From: Alisma plantago-aquatica
Taxonomy: Eukaryota > Streptophyta > Magnoliopsida > Alismatales > Alismataceae
NCBI GenBank assembly: GCA_963693085.1
Contig: OY856411.1
Location: 119,536,267 to 119,600,266 of the forward strand
Reading direction: 5' to 3'
Length of the DNA: 64,000 bases
Of this stretch, positions 48,901 through 59,364 are shown one piece after another (position 1 is the stretch's first letter; every line of letters begins with the position of its first letter). The translations under genes were made by a program, and so were the position numbers. The notes under the pieces are model-generated. The model had not been told where the DNA came from, made no database searches, and saw only the letters and a program-made list of their open reading frames with translations.

Positions 48901-50484
48901 CTAGTATCCACCACATGTGCTAAAAATGCCTCACACCCCTTTCTCATCATCTTATCAGCTACAGTTGTTGATACTATACATGTGGGCAAGACTTTTCTAT
49001 CTCTGGTAAAGACACATGAAAAACCACCTTGTTGAAAGATAGCTTCTTTCTTCCAACAATCTAACTGGACATGACATGTCTCAAGGTAGTCCATACCTAA
49101 AATGATTTAAAAAGAATTAATATCTAGGGTATGAGATTAACTGCTATTGTATACCCACTAAAACTTAACAGACATCCAGGACATACTTCTGTCAAAACTG
49201 AGGATTCACCTAGTGGAACTTTTAACAATAACTCATAATATAAATCCTAGGTTAGAAGATTTAGTCCACTAACTATCGATCTTTGAATGAAAGAATGTGT
49301 TGCACCAAGATCTATTAATATTGTAATAGAATTGTTGTTAAAGAGAAGCATCTCACCTATCACAACTCTGGGTGAAACTATAACTTCACATGGTGTCATG
49401 GAGAAGAAATGTCCAGTAGCTCTCCCTTTGCCACATTATCCTCGTTGTCCACTACTAGTACTAGGTGCTCCTCCTCTAGAACTTGAAGCCACTGAAGAAC
49501 TTTCCCCTCTAACTAGAATGTGCCTCTGTGGAGTCTAAAACTATAATTATGAACCTTGTTCTGAAACATATTGAAGCTTTGGGCAGTCCCTTTTTATATG
49601 TCACATTTGTCCACAATGAATATTGGAGCATTAGTTCCCCAACACTGACCAGAATGTGTCCTGCCGCAATTCTCACATATGGATGCATCATGTCTTTGTG
49701 GTCTTATCACTAACATTGAAGATCTTGAAGCCCTAGTTGGAGGTGTTCATGTAGATTGTGTATTCCATCTACCAGAATTGGGCCTTCCTCCACTTGGTGA
49801 AAACCAAGATCCTTGTCTCCTAAAATAGCCAAGTCCTCATCATATCTTAGAAAAGAAACCACCACCTCCTCTGTATCCACCACTTCTTTGCCCCCCTCTA
49901 ATAAAGTCTTCAGATCTTTTTTACTCTCAGACTGCTTATCAACATTAACTGACTCTTCTACACGTCTCGCTGCTTCCACAAATTCCTCAAAGATTTCTCT
50001 GTCTCTTAGACCAATAGCTGACACAGTGTGTCTAATCTCTGATCTGAATCCTTTTTGAAATCTTCTGCACTTTTCTACATCCGTAGGCACAAGTTGCAGA
50101 CAGAAATTTGCCAACCTTGTGAAATATGCCTCGTATTCACCAATTGTCATACTTCCTTGTCTAATATTCTCCAACTATTTAATATTATCACTTAGGAAGG
50201 TAGGAGGAAAATACTTAAGGTGAAACTCATCCAAAAAGTCCTTCCAGGTCATCTTTGTATTTCTCCTTTTATCTTCTACTCCCCGCCACCACAACTCAGC
50301 ATCTCCCTTGAGTAAATAGACTGCATGATTGATTTACTTATCTTCTGAAAATTCCATTAGGTGGAAGACCTTTTCTAGTTGTCGAAGCCACACCTTTGCC
50401 ATAGTTGGATCTGTTGTTCCAGAAAATTCAGTTCCACCAAGCTTCTTCACCAACTCATAGGATCTCATAGATCCTTACTAGAAG
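45952..50484 (-). pseudogene. Element D gag-pol, main part
   Basis: One minus frame runs through gag, protease, RT, RNase H and integrase with stops but no frameshift in the parts read. Gag: GTTDPTMAKVWLRQLEKVF and AELWWRGV (retrotrans_gag), CENCGRTHSGQC knuckle near 49670. Protease: LIDLGATHSFI (family DSGA; Ser is Leu). [31 protein letters not shown]-like MSFGLTNAP, and [11 protein letters not shown], where the catalytic second Asp is Asn. RNase [11 protein letters not shown] and THDLKLV (catalytic Glu is Lys). Integrase (46242-47330): H-H-C-C finger with CDVCQQ, ITMDSVVGLP, DRDPKFTS and TDGQLERIIQTLEDML (D-D-E present). C-terminus: FHVSMLKK, VKVLWRNHGVEEAT. Stops include 48579-48581, 48039-48041, 47643-47645, 47346-47348 with a second stop beside it at 47343-47345, 46242-46244 and 46020-46022. 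Confidence 0.95.
48862..49360 (-). other. D protease to RT linker
   Basis: The minus strand reads TILIDLGATHSFIQRSIVSG (protease active site, mutated), then [13 protein letters not shown] (tail of the protease fold, family MDWL...), then [15 protein letters not shown] (family PP.R..DF.I.L.PG) leading into RT. A TAG and a TAA lie between 49100 and 49260. This is part of the gag-pol pseudogene and is listed separately because it holds the protease. Confidence 0.75.
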
Positions 50485-50489
50485 ATGAA
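50485..50489. repeat. Element E target duplication, left (ATGAA)
   Basis: ATGAA before the E LTR, repeated at 56620-56624. Confidence 0.93.
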
Positions 50490-50849
50490 TGTTGGCTAAA
50501 TTGGATATTATTAAGCCCTTTGCTTTGATGATGACAAACATTTCATTCTTGTGGATCTAAATTGTTATTTGAGTGTTTTAGGGATAAACAAATAAGGAAG
50601 TGGATAGTTGAAGAGCAATACAAATTGGATGATCAATATGCTTAAATTACTTTATTTTCATGATTGTACTCAATGTAAAAACTTGTACAAATATATAATG
50701 TACAAGTAATTAGACATCATGTAAATCAAGTGTTAGATCTTCCCTATCTACTCACAACACTTATAAAGATCCTACCTTAATATATAAGCACAATTACACA
50801 TTAATACATGCACTTAGTACATGGCTCAACACATTGGGACATGGACATT

Positions 50850-51030
50850 CTCGGTCAACAAATTCCTCAACCAAGACAATCTCGATCGACAATATTCTCG
50901 ACCGAGAATAATCCTTCTAGAAAATTATATAGATGTTAGACTGAGTTGAAAAGTGGTTGGTATATGGAAATGAACGTTGCAATACACTCATTCCAGACCT
51001 TCCCTCGGTCGACAAATTCCTCGACCGAGA
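50850..51030. repeat. Inverted CTCGGTCGA/TCGACCGAG motifs in E 5' LTR
   Basis: Each unit is CTCGGTCGAC, about six A/T-rich bases, then CTCGACCGAG, so it can fold back on itself. Units start at 50850, 50881 (31 bp apart) and 51004. The last ends about 130 bp upstream of TATAAATA. Confidence 0.85.
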
Positions 51031-51161
51031 GTTGGACTGCATTTTTCAGCATTAAACAACTAGATGTTGCAATGTAATTAGTGGACACCTAACAGCTATT
51101 TGAGCATTAAGAACACCCTAGAAAGTGTCTAGATTGTCCCTAAGCACTAGTAGGCCATTCC

Positions 51162-51169
51162 TATAAATA
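51162..51169 (+). promoter_or_regulatory. Element E 5' LTR TATA box
   Basis: TATAAATA in CATTCCTATAAATAGGGC. Equivalent at 55893-55900. Confidence 0.7.
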
Positions 51170-51893
51170 GGGCATGCCTTAGGACACCCAAAGCATCACT
51201 TGTGCATACAATTACACTTGAGAATCATTCCTTGTGAGCAACAAGTTGAGCTACACTTGCAATCTATTTTACTTGAGTTCTACATTATTGTCCTATAGCC
51301 TAGTATCTCCTAGCCACCACACTACCACATTCATCTATAGTGGATAGGAGATCAATACACTTGATATAGGATCAAAGCGATGTACTCAATTGGTAACATT
51401 GTTTCTTTCTTCCAATCTTGCTCCTTCTATTGTATTTTGTTCTCCTTTGCTACTCCTAGGTTGGAGGATGTGTAAAGGAGTTTGTTGGAGCTTCTTCACG
51501 TGGTGAAGGTAGCTTGGTGGACTTAGAATTACTTCAGGAAGGATGTCTCAACAGGAAGCTACTTAAAGATGAAGGCTACTTCAAGGGGGAGCTTGGTGTT
51601 ACTTCGAGGAAGGCTGCTTCAAAGTTTGTGGGACTACTTCAAGGTGAAGGCTAACCTAGGGTTGTGAAGCTAGTTGTATCTTATGAAACATCCTTGCGAG
51701 GTAATAAAATACAATTTCTTTCAAAATCTCGGTTGGGAACAACCGGGTAGTGGACTGACTCCGTTAGTATTTCCCAAGGGTGGAACCACTCTAAACACCA
51801 TGCCTCCTTCTCCAATCTTTTTGTGGTTGTTTGTTTAAATTGTTTTTAAAACTCCAAAAATCTCTATTCATCCCCCCCTCTAGATCTTTCAAT

Positions 51894-51905
51894 TGGTATC
51901 AGAGC
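51894..51905 (+). other. Element E primer binding site (tRNA-Met type)
   Basis: TGGTATCAGAGC two bases after the LTR end TTTCA. Confidence 0.93.
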
Positions 51906-51939
51906 AGGCTTCAAAGAACTTTAACAAGTCTTGAAGAAA

Positions 51940-53679
51940 ATGGGTGATGGAGTACTAAACAACATCAACTTGGAAGGAACACTTGTAGCTCGACCTCCAC
52001 CATTTAGTGGCACTAACTAAAACTATTGGAAGAGGATTATGCAATTCTACTTTTAAGGGATCAGCTGGGATCTTTGGAGAATGGTTTCAAATACCTACAC
52101 TCTTCCTCAAAAAAAGTATGCTACATGGGATGCAAATACGGTAAAATTATCCCAATTGAATGCAAAAGCTGTAAGTATCCTTTATTATTCAATTTTTGTG
52201 GGTGAGTTAAATAGAATATCAAATTGTGAAACTACATATGAAATATGGAATAGACTCTCTATTACTTGTGAAGGAACTATCCATGTAAGGAACTCCAAAA
52301 TTAGTATGCTTAAACAAAAGTTTGAACAATTTCGTATGGAACCAAATGAGTCTATTAGTGAATTGTATGCAAAGTTTTCTTCTATTGTTAATGGGTTGAA
52401 TGCATTAGGTAAAGCCATTAGTGAAGAGGATCAAGTATCCAAGATTCTTAGGTGTTTTCCACCAAAGTACAAACCAAAGGTGATGGCTATTGAAGAAGCA
52501 AATGATCTCACAATATTGAGGATGTAACAACTCATTGGCAAGTTGGAGACTCATGAGGTCACCGTTGAAGAAGAAGAAAGATTGGCAGTTGAATACAAGA
52601 AGGAGAAAAGAAAGGACATTGCATTCAAGGCATCAACCAAAATTAGTCATGACACAAGTGAAGAAGATAGTGAAGACGAAACTCTCATTGTAAATGGTAA
52701 GCAGTATAGAAGATTTAAAACTAACAAAACTTCTAGTGTTTCTTCTTCCTCTAGGTGCTTTGAATGTGGAAAAAGGGGACATTTAAAAAGTGATTGTCCT
52801 AAACTCAAGAAAGGAAAGAAATAATCTCACAAGAAGAAGGAAAAAGCCTACAAAGCTGCATGGGATGACTCAAGTGATGATAGTGAGGATGGAGAAGAAG
52901 GGGTGGAGTGCCTTATTGCTACAACAAATGAAGAAGAAGAGGTAAGTCTTTTTTATTTATCTAAAGAAGAGTTATTTGATAGCATTAATGAATTGCATGA
53001 TAAATATATTGATTGTAAAAAGAAACTAAAAAGAGTTACTCAAACTAATGAGGAGTTGTATGCTCAAAACAATGATCTTGTTTCTAAAAAAGAAAGTATT
53101 ATTTCTAAAAACTCTACCTTGAAATCATCTCTTAATGACTGCAATATGAAGCTACTTACACTAGAAACAAATTATGATTTTCTTTCTCAAGAAAAGGTTG
53201 AACTACTTGCAAAATTGAATGATCTTCAAACTCAACCTATCTTGTGTACTCATTTAGATTATGAAGTTGTTATCAAAGAAAGAAATAGTTCGTTATCTAA
53301 TCTAGAACAAGCAAAGTTAGATGTTAAACGGAGAATGGATGACATTGCTAAGTTACAAAAGGAAATTAGTAGCTTGAAAAACAATGGTATTCTTGATAAT
53401 ATCCTGAAAGATTCTTCTGGTCAGATTGGAAGGAGAGGACTAGGTTATAAGCCCAAAGGTAAATCCTATCAAAAACTAAGAGTGAGAAGGACACAAGTGC
53501 CCAAGACTAAAGTTATGTATGTGCCTAAAGACAATCTAGCTAAAAAGAGAAATGAAATTGATTCTATAAGTTATCATTAGTGTTTACATCTTGGCCATTA
53601 TTAATTTTCTTTCTCATACAAGAAAAAGGATGTTGATCTAGTTTGGGTTCCTAAAACTGAGAGATTTGAATATGATTAG
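51940..53679 (+). pseudogene. Element E gag polyprotein (UBN2, zinc knuckle, coiled coil), nonsense codons only
   Basis: Gag forms the particle that packages element RNA. One frame runs from the ATG at 51940 to a stop at 53677-53679 (579 codons). It starts MGDGVLNNINLEG, then RPPPFSGTN (stop) NYWK, the usual copia gag opening. A UBN2-type domain follows (about residues 45-195: TYEIWNRL, FRMEPNESISELYAKFSSIV, ILRCFPPKYKPKVMAIEE). Next are an acidic Ser/Glu stretch, CFECGKRGHLKSDC (intact CCHC) and a heptad-like coiled coil (about residues 320-490). Internal stops: 52018, 52054, 52525 (CAA expected), 52822, 53578 and 53602. No frameshift is seen. Pol should follow but does not. Confidence 0.93.
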
Positions 53680-53840
53680 TTGAGATTTGACCTAAAACAT
53701 TACTTTGATATTCAAAATGTCTTATCTCAACTAAACTAAGCTTTAATTTGCATATTTTTGTAATTATATTGGAAATACCTTATGTTTTACTTGCAAATAA
53801 TTACTTAAAACACAACAAAAACAATCTTAGTTGAAAACAA

Positions 53841-54050
53841 GTTCGACCAGACATTCTTCGGTCCAAAAAATTGTCGACCGAAGTAGTTTCTATCCCAAAC
53901 CTTAATTTTCTACAGAAATAGTAAAATTATTGATCGATAAAATAGTTGACCGAGTAAGTTATTGTATTAAGTCTACAAAAACCTGAGAAACATCTGGCCA
54001 ACAAGTACTTCGACCGAATATCACTCGGTCGAGAACTTTTTCAACCGATG
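53841..54050. repeat. Interior copies of the E palindromic motif
   Basis: TTCGACCAG, CTTCGGTCC, TGTCGACCGAAG, TTGACCGAG, TTCGACCGAATATCACTCGG and TCAACCGATG occur in about 200 bp, spaced irregularly. They are more degraded than the LTR copies. Confidence 0.7.
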
Positions 54051-54707
54051 AAAGCTCTCTCAGAACTATTTTATTAAAATAAGATACCTCAATTGCAATT
54101 AACTTAAGTGACTGGAATATGCAATGAACTTTACATATTACATTATATGTTTGAATGACCCTTATCAAAAGGAAGAATATGTGGGCATCAAAACTTTGTA
54201 CTTTTCATGATTAAATTGTCCCAAACAAGCATATAAGAGGAAAAGATTGGCTTTATTCAAGAAAAGTATTAATAGCAAATCTAAAGTCATAAAGAGGTTT
54301 TATTTTAGATTATTCAATATTCATAAGTTCATATATGAGCAAAATGAATGAAATGATAATGATCATACACAACAGATCATATGGCCTATTGGATTACCTA
54401 TGAAAATGCATACATTGGAAATCTACATAAATGCCTCTTGATTGAGAAAGAATTCAACCAAGGGGCGCCAATGTTAAAGTCAAGGTCGAACTAAAATAAT
54501 CCTTACAAAATTCTTATTTGTAAATCATTCATCTGCACTTAACCATAGTTTATTTTCTCAACATGTTAAAAACAAATTGATTCATTATTTTACTTATTCA
54601 ATTGCACTTCAAAGCTAGTTATGACCTTCGTATCCTTAAAGTAATTGAAATAAGGTAGATTACAATATTCTTGAATGTGATGCTCTTAAATGAATTCTCT
54701 AAACAAA

Positions 54708-54900
54708 TTAGGGGTTAACATCCTTTGTATTTGGTTAAGAGATATATCAATTGATTCCACTATGAGCCTAAAGGAATCTCATATCATTTTAGGGCTTAAA
54801 ATCCCTTGTAAATGGTTGAGAAATTATCAAAATATATTCATGATCCTAAAGGATTCTCGTGTTATTTTAGGGCTTAACATTCCTTGCAAATGATTGAGAA
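54708..54900. repeat. 78-81-bp tandem repeat in E spacer
   Basis: Segments beginning TTAGGGGTTAACATCC (54708), TTAGGGCTTAAAATCC (54789) and TTAGGGCTTAACATTCC (54867) share their order of motifs, with periods of 81 and 78 bp. Both periods are multiples of three and a 67-codon frame crosses the array, but nothing else suggests coding. Confidence 0.75.
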
Positions 54901-55169
54901 ATCAATCATGATTTTTGAACTATGGCTAAATTTGACATTCTTGTAATAGTATACAATTAAGGGGGACTATCCCACTCAGGGGGAGAAAATTAGTTATATG
55001 GCTATCTTTTTGAGATGACAAAGGGGGAGAAAGAATATAAATCAAAATAAATGAGTTTCATAATCTCTTTGAATAAACAAGAGAATACTTACATAAGGTA
55101 AACATCAGGTATGAAACTCATGCTATTTAAATTTCCTTGATTTATATTTTAGAAATGTTTGTCATCTTT

Positions 55170-55183
55170 AAAAAGGGGGAGAT
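55170..55183 (+). other. Element E polypurine tract
   Basis: AAAAAGGGGGAGAT directly before the 3' LTR, typical of copia elements. Confidence 0.9.
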
Positions 55184-55544
55184 TGTTGGCTAAATTGGAC
55201 ATTATTAAACCCTTTGTTTTGATGATGACAAACATTTCATTCTTGTGGATCTAACTTGTTATTTGAGTGTTTTAGGGATAAACAAATAAGGAAGTGGATA
55301 GTTGAAGAGAAATACAAATTGGAGGATCAATATGCTTAAATTACTTTATATTCATGATTGTACTCAATGTAAAAAACTTGTACAAATACATTACGTACAA
55401 GTACTTAGACATCATGTAAATCAAGCGTTAGATCTTCTCTATCCACTCACAACAATTAGAAAGATCCTCCATTAAGATATAAGCACAATTACACATTAAT
55501 ACACACACTTAGTACATGGCCCAACACATTGGGATAGGGACATT

Positions 55545-55760
55545 ATCGGTCGACAAATTCCTCGAGCGAGACACTCTCGGTCGACAATATTCTCGACCAA
55601 GAATAGTCCTTCTAGAAAATTCTATAGATGTTAGACTGAGTTTAAAAGTGGTTGGTAGTTGGAAATTAATGTTACAATACAATCATTCCAAACCTTCCCT
55701 CGGTCGACGAATTCCTCGACCGAGAGACTCTCGGTCAACAAACTTCTCGACTGAGAATGG
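55545..55760. repeat. Inverted CTCGGTCGA/TCGACCGAG motifs in E 3' LTR
   Basis: Four units in two pairs: 55545 and 55576, 55699 and 55730. Each pair is 31 bp apart. The fourth unit is absent from the 5' LTR. Confidence 0.85.
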
Positions 55761-55892
55761 TTCTAGACTGTACTTTTCAGCATTAAACAACTAGCCATTG
55801 CAATATAATTAGTGGACACGTAATGGCTAGTTGAGCACTTAGAACACCCTAGAAAGTGTCTAGAACGTAATTAAGCACTAGTAGGCCATACC

Positions 55893-55900
55893 TATAAATA
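55893..55900 (+). promoter_or_regulatory. Element E 3' LTR TATA box
   Basis: TATAAATA, same context as at 51162, about 130 bp after the last palindromic unit. Confidence 0.65.
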
Positions 55901-56619
55901 GGACATTCCTTAGGACACCCAAAGCATCACTTGTGCATACATGTACACTTGAGAATCATTCCTTGCGAGCAACAAGTTAAGCTACACTTGCAATCTGTTT
56001 TCCTTGAGTTCTACATTAGTGTCTTATAGCCTAGTATCTCCTAGCCACCATACTACCATGTTTATCTATAGTGGATAGGAGATCAATACGCTTGATATAG
56101 GATCAAAGTGATGTACTCAATTGGTAACATTGTTTCTTTCTTCCAATCTTGTTCCTTCTATTATATTTTGTTCTCCTTTGCTACTCCTAGGTTGGAGGTT
56201 GTGGCAAGGAGGTTGTTGGAGCTTCTTCAGGTGATGAAGGTAGCTCGGTGGACTTAGGATTACTTCAAGAAGGTTGTCTCAATGGGAAGCTACTTCAAGA
56301 GGAAGGATACTTTAAGGGGGGGCTTGGAGTTACTTCGAGGAAGGCTGCTTTAAGGTTGGTGGGAATACTTCTAGGTGAAGGCTATCCTAAGGGTTGTGAA
56401 GGTAGTTGTATCTTATGTAACATCCTTACGAGGTAATGAAATACAATTGCTTTCAAAATCCCAGTTGGGAACAATTGGGTAGTGAACTGACTCCCTTAGT
56501 ATTTGCTAAGGGTGGAACCACTATAAACACCTTGCCTCCTTCTCCAATCTTTTTGTGGTTATTTGCTTAAATTGTTTTTAAAACTCCAAAAAGATCTATT
56601 CACCCCCACTAGATCTTTC

Positions 56620-56624
56620 AATGA
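56620..56624. repeat. Element E target duplication, right (ATGAA)
   Basis: Matches 50485-50489 exactly. Element D gag continues behind it. Confidence 0.93.
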
Positions 56625-56795
56625 AGACTTCCTATCCATCTTGTATTTTTCTTTTGTCTCCAAAAAAATACAATACATTCTTGTTGCCACATTATCCACT
56701 TCACCTTGAGCCATTGCTCAAGGGTCAGGGCTGTAATGGCTCTCATCTTGTTCCTCACCGTGTCCACGTCCTCTTCCTTCCATCTGCATATCCAT
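56625..56795 (-). pseudogene. Element D gag N-terminus
   Basis: The minus-strand ATG at 56795 opens MDMQMEGRGRGHGEEQDES, then one stop, then MAQGEVDNVATRMYCIF up to the E insertion. Start codons at 56789 and 56783 are in the same frame. The frame matches the main gag-pol part once E and its duplication are removed. The RGRG start is common in plant Ty3/gypsy gag. Confidence 0.8.
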
Positions 56796-56900
56796 AACAG
56801 AACACATCTGTTAGAAAATTGTAGTTCAAAGAGGAAAACATCCTAATCTTATTAGTCTCTTATCACCCATGTCCCAAACCTAAATGCATTTTAGGTTCAA

Positions 56901-56917
56901 CCTATGCTCTGATACCA
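56901..56917 (-). other. Element D primer binding site (tRNA-Met type)
   Basis: The minus strand reads TGGTATCAGAGCATAGG, identical to the B PBS, four bases from the 5' LTR. Confidence 0.93.
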
Positions 56918-58861
56918 AAGTTGTTACACTTGCATCCCACGATTACCACTAATCATTAGATTAGGGCATAATTATGATGAAATATATGCCATATTTTTTT
57001 CTCTCTAAATATATTAGAATAACAATTACGGAATGATAAGTCTTGATTAAACATAACAACAAGATACAATAGAACTCGTCTTATTACATAGAAGCAAGAG
57101 TTTCACACTTAATATACATCATGTACATTATATTTCAAACTTCTCTCTTTTCTCACTCTTTCTATCCCAGGATCTAGGGGAAGGATAAGAGACCCTCTAA
57201 CTATTCTAACTACTCTTCTTTCAAGAACTATGAGCTAATCTTGATTAAAGTTGGCTTCCGACTCCTCAGGAAGAGATAATCCTTTACCTGAAAAATTGTT
57301 CAGTAGGTTGGTGAGCTACTGGCTCAGTGAATAGAGAATCAATAGGTAACCAAGATATTTATGATGTTTACAAGTAATAGAACTTAAATGCAATCGTGTA
57401 AGCATGACAATTTAAAACTATAATTCATTCAACATGGCAGTAGTACAGATATTGAATGTAATAAAAGGATAACCTAACTATTTATATTATTTCAAATCCA
57501 TTTATTATGCCTTAGGACCCACATGAGGTGTACCAAAACATGTGGAAGTATCGCAAAAAGCTACAATCTCACTGTACAAGACTTAGAAACATGTCCAGGT
57601 TCCTAAGTCTTTAATATCAATACCATGTCTGCAGCTGGCATCGACACGTCTGCCTCTCGGTGGCTAATGGGAGCAGTCGGATATCTAAGACTCCACCTCT
57701 CAACCTGGGTACTCAGGTGGTGAGTCAAAGCCGTCAGGCTTAAAGTGCATCAATGGATCTACCGACCACTGATTACTACAACATGTAGCATAGGTACCAC
57801 CGGCATCCCCAGTTGGTGTTGGGTACCACACAACTGTAAGGAGTTTTCCCTACTGGTCAAACCCCCACACCCTACTGGTATGCTCCGGCTTACCTCGATC
57901 TGGACTACCTCCAGTCACGAAATTATTTCCTCCCCACAGTGCATGTCTCATCCTGTGAGGATTCAACAGTGTCCATGGCATCTAATGTCTAGTGATGATA
58001 GTTAATATGACATGTGTCATCATCGTAGCTAATGATTACCCTATTTCTAACAATTAAGTGTCTTGCATTTAAATAATAAATCACTAAACAATTTTCATAT
58101 ATTTCACAACCATACTCCAACTCTTAAAACATGAACTAGGGCAACCTATTTTTTCGGTTCCTTAATTTACACATTCATCACTTGTCGAATCACGAAAATT
58201 CACAAGACAACTTTCAACATAGTAATACATCACTATTAATATGATTAATAAAGCATTTCAACTACTGATTTTCACCACATATGTTTATTTAAAGCATCAC
58301 AAATATCATAGAGCAAGAATTAAATACTAGAAACTATTATTTGAATTAGTATGCTTTAAATCAAGGTTAAAAGATCATTATCTACTCACAGACTTCGTCC
58401 AAGATCACTGATCTTAGTCTTTTCATCAACTAATCTCGGATCTTAGCATACACAAGTCAGGATCAAGCTTTAAACCTCAAGATCTCGTTCAAAATAACCC
58501 TTTATTGTGTTTTGTCGGTCCTACAGAGGATCTGTTGTAGGTAGAAGATAAGATTGGGGGTCAAGCCAAATGTCAAAATCGTTGCATTAAGGATCTCGAG
58601 CAAGGAAAAATGAAGAAAATGAAGAATCAAGGGTTAAACCTACTTACCAAGTCGAATCCATAGCAACCCCTTTTGATTTCTGTCGTTCTTCACACTCTTT
58701 CCAAAAAATCGCCCTAGAAAGCGGCTTCCAGGTTGCTTTCTCATCGATCGAGATGTCTGGGATAATAGAGGATTGAATCGCGGTTCCAACCCACTTTGTT
58801 TCATTGAAAACAGATAAGCATAGCTCGAGATAAGATCTTTCTACGATTTTGCTATCGTGGG

Positions 58862-58980
58862 TGGCATCGATCGCAGTCACGGTGTCGACGCAACGTCGTG
58901 GTCACAATGTCGATGCAGCGTCGTGGGTCGCGGTGTAGACTGTGGTCGCAGTGTCGACGCAGCGTCGGTCGCGGTGCTCA
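58862..58980. repeat. CpG-rich short repeat array in D 5' LTR
   Basis: About five GTCGCGGTGTCGACGCA-like units (near 58876, 58901, 58927, 58945 and 58968), against three in the 3' LTR. Some CpG sites here have become TG or CA. Confidence 0.8.
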
Positions 58981-59198
58981 GTATATATTTAATAAAAAGG
59001 GCATAACTCTCTCATTTTAACTCCGATTTGATTCATTCTTTTTTTGTTGGATTCATAATTAAATTATATACAATCATGTATTATGATTTTGATAATATTC
59101 TCAGACGAAAAATCATTTATTAATTATTTCCTCCAATGTCATTAACTCTCTTCCTGCACACATGTATGGGTTAATGCTATATTAACCCCAACTCTGAT

Positions 59199-59205
59199 CT
59201 TTATA
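59199..59205 (-). promoter_or_regulatory. Possible D 5' LTR TATA box
   Basis: TATAAAG on the minus strand, conserved in the 3' LTR at 45771-45777. Confidence 0.4.
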
Positions 59206-59364
59206 GTATGCTTAATCATGATTATGAGTTTCCCGAACAAGTATTTTAGGTTACCAAAGTTAAGATAAATCACAAGATAAAATATTACTAACAAAAACAT
59301 GACAAACATTAAGATTATTTTAAATGTCTAAGATTACCAGCAAAACTAGGAGTGGGTTGTAACA

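Larger units (their letters stand above)
50490..51891 (+). repeat. Element E 5' LTR
   Basis: 1402 bp, TGTTGGCTAAATTGG to GATCTTTCA. About 6 differences from the 3' LTR in the first 146 bases. It is 34 bp shorter than the 3' LTR, because one CTCGGTCGAC unit is missing. Confidence 0.94.
53680..55169 (+). other. Element E non-coding spacer in place of pol
   Basis: About 1.5 kb with no pol motif. 53841-54050 has scattered TCGACCGA/TCGGTC motifs like those in the LTR. 54708-54900 is a tandem repeat. Two GGGGGAG-rich patches (about 54960-55035) resemble extra polypurine tracts. Confidence 0.8.
50490..56619 (+). mobile_element. Element E: gag-only copia-type LTR retrotransposon nested in D gag
   Basis: 6130 bp with perfect ATGAA duplications. 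5' LTR 50490-51891, PBS 51894-51905, gag 51940-53679, non-coding spacer, PPT 55170-55183, 3' LTR 55184-56619. The gag type (UBN2, CCHC knuckle, coiled coil) matches the SIRE/Maximus-like copia group. No protease, integrase or RT is present, so it would need proteins from a full-length relative. Element plus duplication (6135 bp) is a multiple of three, so the D frame is in phase on both sides. Confidence 0.95.
55184..56619 (+). repeat. Element E 3' LTR
   Basis: 1436 bp, aligned with 50490-51891. Ends GATCTTTCA followed by ATGAA. Confidence 0.94.
43611..59364 (-). mobile_element. Element D: minus-strand Ty3/gypsy LTR retrotransposon, interrupted by E
   Basis: 5' LTR 56922-59364 (2443 bp), PBS 56901-56917, gag-pol from 56795 down to about 45950, PPT 45934-45951, 3' LTR 43611-45933. 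The 3' LTR lacks the 69 bp that match 56922-56990. LTR termini are TGTTACAACCC..GTGTAACA, the same first 11 bases as B. The order protease, RT, RNase H, integrase defines Ty3/gypsy. No chromodomain is visible. E sits in gag with a perfect 5-bp target duplication. Without E the interior is about 4.85 kb. Confidence 0.93.
56922..59364 (-). repeat. Element D 5' LTR
   Basis: 2443 bp. The plus strand starts TGTTACACTTGC and ends GGGTTGTAACA, so the terminal TGTTACA/TGTAACA are inverted. Complete, unlike the 3' LTR. Confidence 0.92.
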
